64,000 nt of DNA from Neopestalotiopsis rosae (taxonomy: Eukaryota > Ascomycota > Sordariomycetes > Amphisphaeriales > Sporocadaceae). The DNA is taken from the NCBI GenBank assembly GCA_023078685.1, contig JALGAS010000009.1:1426001-1490000 (forward strand), written 5' to 3'. This document shows positions 23,804 to 36,568 of this stretch, in pieces. Below the pieces are notes generated by a model. It ran no database searches, was not told the origin of the DNA, and worked only from the letters and a program-made list of their open reading frames with translations. Made by a program: the position numbers and the translations under genes. Position 1 is the first letter of the stretch, and every line of letters starts with the position of its first letter.

Positions 23804-25751
23804 CGTGGCTGCCAAAATCAGCTTTGCAGTCCGCACTCGGTGGATAGACTACCCAGACGACGCTGGTGCTGGTGCTTCCCTGACCTAATCATGCTGCATC
23901 TCTTGGCTCGTTGCGATTCTCTATATCAAAAGACTGGGATATAGCGTAGAAAAGGGACGGGCAGCCGCACAGCTTCTACGGATCGTGGCGGATTTTTGTA
24001 GCTGTGATAGAATGTATCATAGAATCCATTAGGGAAAAAAATGCTTACATGTCTTTTGGAATTCGTTTGATTAAGAGAATTCGTGGTGAAAATAAAATGA
24101 TTCAGAATGGACTTCATTCTGACCATCATAACACGCAAGCAGCGTCCTGTAGACGCTTGTGTACTATGTTAACTTCCGTATCCCTTTCAACCCATTGTAT
24201 AGAGAATCAAATCTGGGCTGCTCCTTTTCGCCTCGGTTAGACCGACAAATAGAACGAGCCGAGAAGTTTTCTATTTCGATGCAAACTATCACAGCAGCCG
24301 TTTCTCTGACAAAAACCCAACGCCTCGTCGCCCATAAAGCGGCAATGCTATACCCCATTGACTCCCATCGACGAGAAAGCATACTTCGACCACCAAAGCA
24401 CGAATACTAGTGTCACCTTCTCTGGTATTAATGTTAATGATTCTCTTAAGGTACACTGCCAAAGCCCTTGAAGCAGATACCTCTAAACCTGCGTATAGAG
24501 GATCCGTTCTGGCGATGGGCTTACCACGAGTGACACCAGTTGTTATTCGGTCAGGAGAAGAAAGCAAGGACGAGTCGGAGGATTCAGCTGGGGGCGTCGC
24601 CGCGCTACATGGCTTTTGATCCCACATCTACCGGGTGATTGGGATGATCGTGTTATTTTTGCACAAGTTTAGACAGGATCATTTCGCACTATCCACCCAA
24701 CACCGTTTTGATCGCGCATCAAGTGAAACGCTCGCTCCACTTTTATGCTTTAACTTATACAAACGACGCTGTGGGGAGCAGAACATCGACTCTAGAGTGT
24801 CATGGGCCTGGGTAAAAATGGACCAACAGAAGGGAAGCTGTGGATAACGCAAAGAGAGGAAGCTGGGGACTGTAACCACTGCTCGGATATGGTGTGATTA
24901 ATGACAGACCAGGGGAGGTTGATGGAGAGTATCTCTTGAGCTTCTGCGGAAACCTAGTTTTGTGAGAGCTGATTACACGGGATAGGTGTGCACGGAAGTG
25001 AGATAGAATGAGATGTCAGAAAACTCAAGAGTGGGAGAGGTATCGTCGCAATAGATTATAGTTCCATAATGCGGAGACAGATGTCTACCATAACAGGGAT
25101 TACGAGTCTTTGCACTGCTCATGTTAATTGGGGAGAGTGCAGTAGTGATTCTGAGGTTAGACATACCTTTGCCATCACAAGGGCAAAGACGACAGCTCAT
25201 CATCTCCATATTTGATGCATTTGGTGTTTATGACAATTTTACTTTGTGAGTATCCCAGCGACAAGGGAAAGCACTGGCCCAAGCTCTGTTACGCTTCAGA
25301 CATTGACGGGATTCTGCACGCTCAATATTACAAAATAGATTAAGTCCCAAATTACACTTGCTACGTGTCGAACCCTTCGGATGAGCTATGAAGCAGGCTT
25401 TCCACATCTTAGCGAATGTGCGCAAGTTGAGCAATGGGGAGCTGAGGCCTTGGGGCCAACGCTTGTGATATGACCCATAACCCGCTGTTTTCTCCAATCC
25501 TCAATGACGCTGGAAGTTTGACACATGCTGCTTTTCTGGCCAAGTGACAGAAGTTTAAATCCGATCTGTTCGCGATGTTCCACAAGAATAAAGTCTCGAT
25601 TCTTTTGATACCGTTGTTCCGTATCATTATGCATTCCACTGAGACACATGAGAAACGACTAAGGTAGCCATGGTTACCAAACAGCCTGTTCATCGGGTGA
25701 ACTGGATGAAAATTTCGTCTTTGGTGCTGACTACCAAACAAGACCGGAATA
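23804..25751. other. Intergenic, no supported gene
   Basis: Short frames only on both strands. No remnant of the missing C-terminal part of the preceding regulator is recognisable. Confidence 0.45.
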
Positions 25752-26508
25752 TCAAATTACAAGCAGCTTCACCTCGTCTACGTGCTCGTTTAAACGAATC
25801 GTTCCCTGCTGATTCCATATTATGCTTGTTCAATAAAAGTAGTTATTAGAAATGAACGGACGAATAGGTTGGGGGTGGTTTAACAACTTACGTTCCGCAA
25901 AGGTGATTCCACAGCTCTATCAGAGCAATTATCGCAATTAGAATAAAGGCACATGCTATGATCGTGGTTTTCGTGCAGCCTTTGACCAGGTGAAAGAAAC
26001 CGCTATATTCAAGACACGGAATCGCTTGGTAAGTAGGCCTTTGCTCCAGTGTTTCGAGTTCTAGAGTGGCAAAGTGATGGTGCTTGACGGATTCAGTCTC
26101 TGCCTCAACGATACTCGAATCCTGGAACTTGGAATAGGGAGACTGCGAGGAAGAAGCAACTGGCGACTTATTCTCGGACGAGTGCGACATAAAGGCTTCG
26201 ATTGAGAAAAGATAGCTAGTCTTCAAAGGTATTGGAGCTGCTAGTGCCTCTGAGGGTGTAACATTGCTGGTGGGGCTGTATGGTCGGTTGTCGGGTCGTC
26301 CACTCAAAATATCCTGCGCGGCATCTTGGGAGGTGGTAAATTTGTGTGTGCGAATTGGCCATGTATCTGCCGAAGCTGGAGCGACGAATATGTGAGTGGT
26401 CTGAACTCTCGAGTAATCGGGCAGCTCATTCTTGAACACGGCAATGGGTGCTGCAAGTGTCCAAGAGCTGAGGAATAAAGCGTAAAGCGCGGTCGGGACT
26501 TTCTTCAT
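25752..26508 (-). CDS. Small secretory-pathway protein with C-terminal membrane anchor (229 aa)
   Basis: Exon 1 is 26508-25892 and exon 2 is 25824-25752. The 67-bp intron has GTAAGT, CTAATAAC and AAG, and the frame is preserved. Residues 1-20 (MKKVPTALYALFLSSWTLAA) form a signal peptide with a likely Ala-Ala-Pro cleavage region. The lumenal or extracellular part is Ser/Thr/Pro-rich with a His cluster (VKHHHF). One hydrophobic helix lies at about 182-200 (IIACAFILIAIIALIELW), followed by the cytosolic tail, whose last 24 residues are supplied by exon 2. The topology is type I. No enzymatic motif is visible. Such small, Cys-poor membrane proteins are common and uncharacterised in fungi. The start is firm because a stop lies shortly upstream. 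Confidence 0.65.
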
Positions 26509-29489
26509 ATTGTCGTGTAAAACTCGACGACAATGTGCAGAGAAATCCGTCGATGATTAACAAGGCTATTGACGTTCACAGAAGAGGAAGAAAATAAAGG
26601 GCTATTGCCAAGAATGCCCCTTGACCATACCTGAAAGAGCCTCAGGGTGTGCAGATGCACAGAATGTGAATATTAAAGAATACGTTTATCTAACGTTGGC
26701 TGGGCTAGCGCGTATGAGTCGAGAGGGTCACGGCCTTTCGGGATGGGAGTCTTAAGGAGATTGATAGAAGTGCCAGGTCGCAATGGTCATCAGCGCGCGA
26801 GTGCTGATGCGCCTTTTGAGTGGTTATAGAAGAAAGGAGGGATACGTACGGAAGAAAGGGGGGGGATTCAAATTCGAAGCAAAAAGGTCTAATTCTGTCT
26901 CAGCCACCATTTCCGATCCTTTTTCTATTTAAATTCAAGATCGGTCCGAGGACCAATGTTACGTCGTGGATCCGCCAAACCTGGGTTCAGTCGTTCACCT
27001 AGGAAACCAATCATCCGCTTGGGACTTTGTCAAATTGCCTGAATGCGTCGATGGAATCTGACCTCCAACGTGTAAGTTTATATGCAAAACTCACACATGC
27101 ATTCGGATCTTGAACATGCAGCCACGTGTCCACGAAGTGGTCCTTTCACCATCTTTACCAACAGCTGTCCCGGCACTGCCAGTGCTAAGGGCGCTAGTAG
27201 CGGGCTACGCCGCCGCGGGTATAAGCGGGGTTCCCGCGCCCAGCTATGCGATGTATCGGTTTCAAGCGAATTGGGAAGACTGTTCGTTCGGTTTTAGCGG
27301 GAAAGCAACGGGGGAAATGATGGAGGGCATGAAATACCATAGTCCCTGCAAGAGACTGCATAACCAGTGCCAAGGTGGACCTGAAGATGTTGTTGGTGGC
27401 GCAACAATTCCTTGAAAAGGCTGATAGCTTCCTAACAGTTGTGTTTCTTCCAGTCGACCATGTCGTGCCAGCCATGCCGCCAGCTTATTCGGCAATCACG
27501 TACTGAAGGAAGCAGGACATACATAGAACTTGCTCTGCCACTGATCGATGCCATTTTCGGGAATGACATCCAAGCGGAGCCAAAGTCAGACCATTTTGTT
27601 CTCGATGAGACGCTAAAATATTTTCATGTTACGATGGTAAGACGGCAACTCACGGGACCGTGCAACTATGTGCCCAACCGTGGATTCGTAGCTGTAGCAC
27701 CTGTGATTAGAACATAACGAGAGCTAGGACTGAAAAATAATCTCATTTACGGGTTTTGTCGTTGCGACAAGAAAGGTTGGGAGCTATAATACAAAGATTA
27801 TATGGTGAACTATTTTCATTCTCGTCATTATGTGATGACACAATGACGTGAGTTTACTAGGTCGCGTGAGATATTAAATGTTTGACACAAACGCCTCCTA
27901 TCATCTGTGGATTGATATTTCGATCCAAATTGGAAATCGTAATAAATTAAATTACCCCTTCTTTTTGGGTGAGAAGAGGGGGCCCACCTCGGGCTGGCAT
28001 GGCTCCCTGAGGTAGGGCCTGTTCTATTAATGAGCCTCAAATTTTGGTACTCGACATGAATGTCCGTGGCAAATAATAACCAGGAGCTTTTCTTCTGTCT
28101 TTATCGCAGACATGTTTCACCAAATCAGCTGCTCGGACTTTTGGCGCACCCATGTGAACAGCCAATAGCTACATTGATTAATATGTTAATTACATATAGA
28201 ATTCGCTGCAACTGGCCATCCTCTTATGCAATCCATGTAGATATAAGGCCGATATGCATCAATGTATTAATGGTAATTGAGATGCTCCAATATTATGCTC
28301 AACGTGCTTTCTGCCAAAAAAAGCTTTAGATGAATCCATGCAAACATGTCTAGCCTAGAAGCCAGATACAAAGGCGAGGTACAGAGAGCTTTCCATCAAA
28401 AAGTCTGTTGCTAAAAAGATACTACAGCTTTTTCGACTCTGGTTTATGCTTGTTCGGCGAGTCGAGTGGGATCATGTGCGTTACCAGGCTGAATTGGCCT
28501 GTTGGACCTATGAGACGTAGGGACCATTAGCAATCATTCGGTGGGTGTGGACTACTCGTCGCAAGAGGAGAGCGAGTTTAGAAAGGTGGCGAAAAGATTC
28601 ATTGAGGGGTTTGTGAGAACAATCACGAACACAGTAACGGGAAACGTTTCCGCAAACGGTGACAGGGTAGAGAAAGCGAGTCAATCATGGTTTGTCATTG
28701 CTTATCGGGCGGCATACGAAAACTAGTCATTTCGAAGGAAACCGATTTCTTAAGGATAGTGATAATCTTTGCCATTTAACCTCCATTCTAATTCGACTTG
28801 CTGCCACTCGTGAATTCGATATTTTCAAGTGCCATTAGCATGTTGGTTGTCATAGTTGTTGCCACTGCTCCTGGAGGTGATTCAGTTAGCGAACTGCTGT
28901 TCAATTTCACCTACCTCCCGCGACCTAGATGTGGCAATCAGCTTCGTAAGAACAGCTCCTAGTTTCGAAGAATTTTTTGCGGCTTGGCCGCAACTTTTGT
29001 GGCGTTTGCGAAGTTCCTTGATTGCGACTGGGGCATAAAATGACAGACACTGTCTTTCCTGTTAGGACTCGGGGCTTGATTAGGGTTGAACACAGCAAAC
29101 ACGGAAAGTCTATTTCTGCGTTGAGCAGCTTTCAGTAGAAAATTGAAGAAAAGTGCGTAAGACTGCGCGAAACACACGTCATGTCTTATTTCTAGCCAGT
29201 CATGCCTATATGTCTCTAGTTCGTGGCAGTTACCAGGGCTGAGCGTGATCAAAGGCCGAGCTCATGCTAATAGGCTAGATCCAATTTTAGCCTATTATTT
29301 ATACTAGATAAAAGTAGCTATCTTGCCTTTACGATTTACTATGGGCCACTGAATTTTTCAATTGCACTACGTCCTAGGCAGCATCTTGTGCTAGGTAAAC
29401 TACCAGTCTCACGTTCTTGGTCTTGGTCAAGATTACTCGTTGATATACCTTGAACGGGCTCGAAACGACAGCGAGAATTCAAGGCCGAG
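26509..29489. other. Intergenic, no supported gene
   Basis: AT-rich around 27720-28350. A plus-strand frame at 28541-28726 starts with GTG and ends in ASQSWFVIAY, faintly like the C-terminus of fungal RNA-dependent RNA polymerases; this is too short to call. Frames at 27110-27717 have no motif. Confidence 0.4.
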
Positions 29490-30098
29490 ATGGGATCAAT
29501 CACGCGCCGTGACAATTCTTACGCCATTTATGGAGCTCTATATGCTTCCGCCACACTTGTCTCCTCTGGCGTAACCACCCAGTCATCTCTGCCAAATTTT
29601 GAAGTCCGCAAATCTGTATCAGCAAACCCAGTCCCCTCCAGAATTCAATCCGCGGCACAGTGCCGCGAGAGCGCTAGAGCCAGGAGACGGATTCCTACAT
29701 CACAGAGGAAGCGCACTAAGCTGAGCTGCGACGCTTGTAAAGTCAAGAGATGCAAGTGTCTCCGTGCCGGCCCTGCGTCCAATTCCGATACCATCCAAGA
29801 CGATTGCCACCAAGCGCCCTGCAAGAATTGTATCGATTTTGAGGTCGAATGCGTGACAACTTTGCCCCGGAAGCAAAGAATCCATGGGAGTGTCGAGCAG
29901 CTCGACCGCCGATATCGCGCATTGGACGCCCTCGTATCCGGATTCTTCCCGAACATGCCTTCAGATGCCACTCCCGAAGAACTCGTTGAATATGGCCGTC
30001 AACTCGGTGTTGAAATGCCAGACCTTGGTACGGAACAAGAAGCACCAAAATTATCAACATTGACCTCACTGGATATCACACCCTCCCAATTTTCCTAG
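29490..30098 (+). CDS. Zn2Cys6 DNA-binding protein lacking the regulatory domain (202 aa)
   Basis: Single exon from ATG 29490. The zinc cluster starts at KRTKLSCDACKVKRCKC and completes with PCKNC and ECVTTLP. The insert between the third and fourth Cys is long and includes Asp/Ser residues. The linker that follows (GSVEQLDRRYRALDALVSG) and ATPEELVEYGRQLGVEMP are the pattern seen directly after the cluster in a group of full-length fungal regulators. Those continue for several hundred residues into a fungal_trans domain, whereas this frame stops at 30098. I found no continuing exon in the next 1.6 kb. Either a short DNA-binding-only protein or a truncated gene. Targets unknown. Confidence 0.65.
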   Translation: MGSITRRDNSYAIYGALYASATLVSSGVTTQSSLPNFEVRKSVSANPVPSRIQSAAQCRESARARRRIPTSQRKRTKLSCDACKVKRCKCLRAGPASNSDTIQDDCHQAPCKNCIDFEVECVTTLPRKQRIHGSVEQLDRRYRALDALVSGFFPNMPSDATPEELVEYGRQLGVEMPDLGTEQEAPKLSTLTSLDITPSQFS

Positions 30099-31767
30099 TG
30101 CTGCCAGGCACATTAGAATTGAGAGTCCTGAGCTACGCCACAATAACACTCACTTTATCTGCGACCTCAGCAGCTGTAGTTTTTCTACAGGGGATTTAGG
30201 GAAGCTTGGGACCGAACAGTTCCGGGCGATTGCTTCTGCAACAGAAGAATCTGTTCATAGTGACGGCGACAGCAATACAATTCGGGACAATAAAACCTCC
30301 AGGCCAGAGAGTACAATGAAACAGAGACAGAGGACTTGTCTATTGTATTCAACAAGTTGACTAGTAAGTTTTGGAGTCAACCCATACGGTAACCACACGA
30401 ACTAAATCCTCAGTGGCATATATCGTCCTGGGTATTCTGACTCAGATAGTTCCGATAATCCCTATTATGATATCAAGCAGGACGAGTGTGGCTGGAATAC
30501 AGATGACAAGGTAACCACAACAGGCCAAAAAACCAGATTATATCATTAATGATTAAGATCATTGAGGGCGACTGAAGATAGTGTCATGTTCTCTGGCAAT
30601 TGAATAGTGTCTCACATAATATGAATTTTTGTTTTGAGACTGAACCGTCTACATGGAATTTTCTTGGTCGCAAAATGATTGGCACAGACTAATCAGGTTA
30701 ACTACCAATTGCGATAACATAAGCATGATGATGTACCTCGTGACCCCGAATTGCTTTCATGATAAAAGCCGTACGAAATGATCGTCTAACATCCTAAGTA
30801 TGTGGTGAAGATGGAGGCGGAATAGGAGGTGGGAAAAAGCGCAACATTCCCATCATTTGCGCAAGAGAAATCTCCAAGCGAACTCGTAGACCAAGGAGTG
30901 TGCTCAGGATTGATTGTGTATGGATCCTCAACGTAGAAGCTGTTTGTTTGTACCCAACTTGATTTAATGGATGACAGGAATGTTTGTCGACAGAGGGATG
31001 ACAAGCAATTTTGTATTGTCAGCTCTAGCAACACTTTAGGTTAGAGCCGCTATTGGCTGACTGAAGTACACATGAATGACAGTATTAGTGGATCTGGCTG
31101 AGGTATATAGAGGTCAGCGCCAAATATGGATCGTCCGTGATCCAAGACAAGAGAAGAGAGACAGAACAGAAGTCAATTTTGATGGTGTCTGTATTGTTGC
31201 CGCGACGTGCATGCAAAACGCGCCCATTACAACGGAGCCGAAATATGATATGTTTGCCTTCCTGGCGGTCGATGGTAACGACGGGTCTCATACGATGATT
31301 AAGATGTTCGATTCAGTTATTGTAACTAGTTAAGAGGGAAGAGACCTTTTGGATCAAGCAGTCAACTATAGACACAGGAATTTCATCCAGTCTCAACAAA
31401 CGAATAAATCTTGTTTTATTTATCATTAAATATCCCTTGATTTATGCAGAATTCGTGAAAGAAAAGAATATACAGCCTTCAAGTTCTGTGGATTCGCTAA
31501 TCTTCACCGATCCAAAACATGCTCAAGCGGTTGGTGAGTGCAGGCAATGCTCTTACACAAACTGGCCATTTTGGGACGATGAAGTGAAGCCAAATCGAAA
31601 ATAGTTCAGAATTATTGAAGAGAAGCAGATAAACGATGTCGCATTGCGAAAGTTTCTGCACTACTATTTTGTGTCTGCTTCAGTGTCTCTGGGCCGTGCG
31701 CGAGGTCCTCGTCGCTATGTCTATAGATATACTCTTGCAACAGGAGCACTGCTTATTCTGCCGATGT
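30099..31767. other. Intergenic, no supported gene
   Basis: No recognisable continuation of the Zn2Cys6 gene. Short frames at 30786-31034 (-) and 31076-31333 (+) carry no motif. Confidence 0.45.
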
Positions 31768-33561
31768 CTATTTTCTCTCACATAAGCTATTCGTGGACTG
31801 CAGTCCATGCCACTCTCCCACACAAGATTCTCTTGCATGGTTATCTGCAGTATGATAGGGAACGGATATAATAGCTGGTGGCTTGCTCGACTGTTTGGGC
31901 GTCGATGGTCGAGGTAGCTCCATCTCCATCATGCACGCAGCTATGAGCATGCTTGACCATTTACCAGTAGTGGCTGCATGACTATGCTTCAGATGCTGCC
32001 GGAAATGGTCTGGCCAAAAGTACTTTTTGCTCGAGTTGCACTCGATGAACCTGTGAACGTCGTGGAGATGGCGCAGCCTGTCGTACCAATCCTGTTCCGT
32101 TGGAAGACGCAGGTGGCCTGTGTTACCACTTCGAAAGAATTCTTCGCCGCAATAGCCACATACATCAGCGTCGTCGGGGTGGGTCGCGCTTTGGTGGAAT
32201 GCTTTGTCATAACCTGCTAGATGCAGCGATGAGCATGACCAACTGCGACGCTGAATGTGTAGACTAATCTCATGGCGTGCTGCCTCATGCTTAGTTTTGA
32301 AGCGATTGCCACAATGTGAGCATTCATATCTCTTTTGGGCCATGTGAGCGCTGAACAAATTACATTAGATTTTCGAGACGCTCAGAGCTTTGAAGCCATG
32401 ACGGCTTTGAAGGCGGCAAGGGAACTCACCGTAGCTCTCTGGCCGTCTGAAACTTATTCGGTTTCTTTGGGCAGCACCTGCATATGTAGAGGCCTTGTAT
32501 ACAGATGATTCCGGGTTCGCTAGGTGAATTCTGTAACGAGGATAGATGCTGGCGTTTGTCAAGCTGGCACTGGTAAGGGATCGGCGATAAACTGCTCTGG
32601 GGCGGATGGGCTGGTGAAATTGGCTTGTTCCGAGGTGCATGGGCAATGCCGTCGACCAGTGGGGGCAGGCAGTCGGGTGATAGTACTCCGGAAGCCTTCG
32701 CGCGGTATGACCCGGATGTGGTGCCAGCTGATGACAAAGATCCCCGTCGATGTCGCCTAGTCTCGGGAGAATCTATCCACAACGCAGGTATGTCTGCCTC
32801 GTCCACGTATAAATTAGTGGAATCGGTATTGTCACAAGTACGTTGCGTGAAAATAGTAGCAGTGTGTGCTAGATAACTGTGACTGGTCTTGCCTAACAGT
32901 CCAGGCTGCTGCTCAAGGCCGATGAGCTTACGATACAACGGAGAACAAGCACAGTTACCGTCCAACTCTCTCCTTGCTGCGGCGGCGGACTCTGCCATTC
33001 TCTCACCAGGATGGCAGATTATAGATGGCATGAACTTGCCCTGATCCGTCTGCGTCTGGCGTCGGGCGTCATCGTACATCAAGGAACCCAGTGGACCCGA
33101 CTTATACGGTAGTCGACTGTTCAAGGTTCTCCAGCAATCAAATTTCTTCAGCATAGACGAGTCCAGATCATTGGCAGGCTTGTGCGTGAATTGGTCGTCA
33201 GACACCAACGTAGTCTTTGGTCCTGCATCATGAAGGGTGTCCCTACGCAAGCAATTATTAACAGATGAGCTGTCGTGATATAATCGGAATTACTGATCAG
33301 TACAACTTACAGGTTTGATTTGAGACTGCGGTAACTCTTATCCCAATCTGATACTTGGATATCACGTTTTTCTCCTAATTTGTTGTCGGCAATACCGTTG
33401 ATGATTTTGCAGTGATATTTGCGGTCGTTCATGGAATGATCTATGGCACCCAGCGGCGGTAGTGCTGGAAAGCTGATTACGCCATCTGTATACGTGCGCC
33501 CGGTCAGCACAGATGCCAGTGTTATCGTTATGTCGTCTTGAAGAGTAATTTGGCCCTGCAT
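31768..33561 (-). CDS. C2H2 zinc-finger protein (548 aa)
   Basis: Three exons: 33561-33311, 33242-32430 and 32350-31768. The introns (68 and 79 bp) have donors GTAAGT and GTGAGT and acceptors TAG and CAG, and both joins keep frame. The zinc-binding region begins at about residue 336 with YICRCCPKKPNKF, runs across intron 2 into ELRAHMAQKRYEC, and includes a canonical finger (C365, C368, H381, H386). It is followed by RRSWSC, a VCGYCGEEF unit and HFRQHLKHSHA. This order is typical of a fungal C2H2 family in which several irregular fingers sit near the C-terminus after a long disordered Ser-rich region. Nuclear regulator by family; targets unknown. The junction inside the finger region strongly supports intron 2. 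Confidence 0.8.
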
Positions 33562-34499
33562 AGTTACTCAGAATCTTCGTCCCTTGTTCGTTGTGCTTTA
33601 TCCCGGATCATGTCACCCGACAATTCATAGTGAAGAAGGTGGTAGTAGTGCGCAGTGCCTCCGAGAAGAAGAATTTAAATAATGTCTTCCTACTATTTAT
33701 CTTTGCTACTTCCGCTCCTGCTCTATTGAAGCTCTTTTTCTTGGTTGTTCACTTCCATCACAGGGTCTCAGACATCAGATCACGAGTCGGATTGACTCAG
33801 ACTATGTGTTCAAGGACGTAAAACCATACGAGTAACGTTTCAGATCTTTCAATACCGCCACACGGCACACAGAACCGTGATGTCTCAGGGGGCACTGGAT
33901 GCCACCAAGAGGTCCATGCATGATGCATCGTATGTTGATACGACGGAACCTGGTTGTTTAAGACCACTATCATTCTCCCAATGTGGCCCTTATTTATTGA
34001 TATCAATAGTTAATTGTTTTGATCAACGACATATAATTTTTTACTACAGTACAGGCATTCTTGGACGTGCTTTTCATCCCTTGATTTAGATGCAGAACAT
34101 AGGATGGTTTCGTGCTCAGACTACTAGAGATTCTCTCAATCTTCCGAGAAGCCTGATAATAGGCATGAGATCGTAGCGGCCATTGCTCGATTGTTACCAT
34201 TAACCCCTTGAATAGCAGATGAAATTTATACCAGGAAATCAGAAGCCTCTACTACATGCTGCAGCCGTATACAGTGCTGGAGACGCAATCTTGTCATTTT
34301 CAGACAGCGTCAAGACAATAGGGTTCTCGTTCTGCGCCTCAATACTCTCAAATAAATATGAAAGCCACGACATAATCAGTTGATCCAAGACCTTGACCAG
34401 GATCTCACGGAGTTGCGGTGCTGGCACAATGCAATGCGCCGACTTTTTCATCTGCTGATCGGATCAGTAGATCTTCATATAACTATTTCAGGCGCGATA
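33562..34499. other. Intergenic, no supported gene
   Basis: AT-rich with short frames. The minus-strand frame at 34239-34451 has a protein-like helix but no family match I can name. Confidence 0.45.
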
Positions 34500-34730
34500 A
34501 GATATTCAGCCTGCCATCGGATTCGTGACACTTGTGACGCAAAACTACCAGGAGACGATATGGCTGGCATTGGTCTTATCCTAAGCTGTAATACTGGAAC
34601 ATGCCTCTAGGATTTCTTATTTCAAGATGCACATTTGCAAGAAGGCCAACATGCGTTGGTGCACAAAAAGGGACTCTGCGAAGGCTCGCCTGGAACCAGC
34701 CTCTAGACCAGCCACGACCAGCTAGTGACA
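34500..34730. repeat. Dispersed repeat R1, copy 1
   Basis: Contains ATTCGTGACACTTG, GACGCAAA and TGCCTCTAGGATTT, followed by an AACATGCGTTGG stretch. The same order occurs on the opposite strand at 44520-44850, and more weakly at 39960-40190. In one frame it reads IRDTCDAKLPG, matching IRDTWDAKLPR in the 44.7-kb copy, so the repeat may derive from a coding exon. Confidence 0.7.
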
Positions 34731-35197
34731 ACTCGTCGATAGATTTTCACACATGTTGTCCTCAGGTGGGAGAGATTTAGAGCTTGCCATTGAGACGGCC
34801 TCTTATTTAGAAGAAAGAAACGATTCAAAGACGTCTTGCTTCTAACTTTTGGATTATGAATGCGAAGTTCGACGACTAATCAGTTGTCGTTTGGGGCGAC
34901 TTCGACATCAATAGTTACTGGGGGTTCTAGGCTGTGCTTTGGCAAATCCGCAAATGCATGGTGGATCATGACATTTTTGAGATGGCCACGCTTTCGCATT
35001 TGATTGGAGTAACCTAATTGTTGTCCAGCGTATCCTGAGCTGTTACATAACGCTTGAATACCCGTATGTCCCGCGAAAAATGTTCAGCGTTATAGACGGA
35101 AAGCTGCCCCACCACTAACGCGGTGCAAGAGCTACAGGTTACCGTGTCACAGGCTATCGTGAAAACGGGCCATTTTCACCAGGTAGACATGTCCATG
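34731..35197. other. Intergenic, no supported gene
   Basis: Nothing identifiable. Confidence 0.45.
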
Positions 35198-35372
35198 GAC
35201 CGCCCGCCCAGTAGTCGGATCGGTGACGAATTGATGACTGTTCAAGTTTCTGATAACCGTAATTCCTCCTGGTGCTTTTTGCGTGCTCGAATCGGTAGTC
35301 GTGGCATAAGACAGAAGTGTAAGAATGAATTTGATTCCAGTGGGGTTGCAGCGGGTGCTGTGTGGGGCTAGC
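35198..35372. repeat. Dispersed repeat R2, copy 2
   Basis: Same orientation and order of blocks as 11393-11560 (CCAGTAGTCGGATCGGTGAC, GAATTGATGACT, AGACAGAAGTGTAA). Separated from copy 1 by about 24 kb. Confidence 0.65.
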
Positions 35373-36568
35373 TCTTTTAGGCATAGATCTGACCGTTTGA
35401 CAGAGAAAAGAGGTTGAAGCGGAAGGCGGAAGATGAGTTGGTAGCTGATGTCGAAGAGTATCCTTTCGATGAGGTAGAGCAGGTGTGAGGGACCATATTC
35501 TAAGACTTTACAGCAGCACAGCATTGTACGCAGCGGGTGGGTAATGAAAGTTTGGGATCCTTGGAACGACGGCTGCAAGTTCGCACACGCGACCCTTGTC
35601 CCGATGTCGACTCTAGTACAGATGAACTCTTCGACAACATCAATTTACAATGCTTCCCTTCACGTACAGTATCATTCAACGACGCCTAAACCGACACACG
35701 CATTGAGAAGGACTTCCTCTTCCAAGAGAGCATAGTGAACATGTTTTTAGCGTGTAGTTCAGTACTGAATTTGGTTTTGTATTTATCTTGATCTACGGCC
35801 ATACATTCGGACAGCGATTAAGCCATTGCAGAAATCTGCAGTTAAGTTGAGTGGGCCGTATCTAGTAGGAGGCCAATGGCATTCAGAGCTGGCCAGATCC
35901 TAGCAAGGGAGTTTTCAAAAAGACACACTGTACATTACTTGCCATACATATCTGCCGGGGTAAAGTACACTAGCACAGCGGGATATGGTCATAACATCCG
36001 CATCATCCAAATGAAATCTCTGTTGCTGTTGATGTTGCTGTTGCCACTCTTACCTGGCTCAAAGGGACAAGCATTGTAGTCTTCCGTCCTCCATCCGGAG
36101 AGCCGGAGCTTAGGACCCACATGGTCCCGGCTTGCGGGTTTTAGGCCCACATTTCAAGTCCTTCACGCACAGGCAGAGCCCGCTTGGGAGGCTCCCGAGC
36201 GCATCGTCTAGGGTAGTGAGTGGGCCACAGACTTGCAAGCAGCGCAAACAAGTCTTGCTGTCTTATAAGGCTACTGGCATTCCTGTAATTCAGGGTAGCA
36301 AAATATTGAACTGGACCTGACAACATGGCTTAGGTGCAGCGTAAGCGTAGCGTGACCAAGATCGGCATACTGTAACCTGTCCCAAGCTTCTGGAACACAG
36401 TATTTTTGTTGCTAGATAGCGATACTTGGTGAAGATACGCAGAGTGCTAAAATCAGTTGCGGTTGCCACATTGTTTCTCTTCACGGTCTTGGCGAAATTG
36501 GCATCACGCGGTTTGCTATTGCTTACACAAAGCGCTTTGGAGATCATACTATGTTTGTTATCTCTTTC
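35373..36568. other. Intergenic, no supported gene
   Basis: Short frames only. A CTGTTG/TTGCTG microsatellite-like patch lies at about 36020-36045. Confidence 0.45.

Noticed and set aside
28541..28726. Possible C-terminal fragment of an RNA-dependent RNA polymerase
   Set aside because: Only a ten-residue resemblance (ASQSWFVIAY) with a GTG start and no neighbouring polymerase sequence.
36014..36050. Short hydrophobic repeat frame (Leu-rich)
   Set aside because: Product of a TTG/CTG microsatellite, no start context or continuation.
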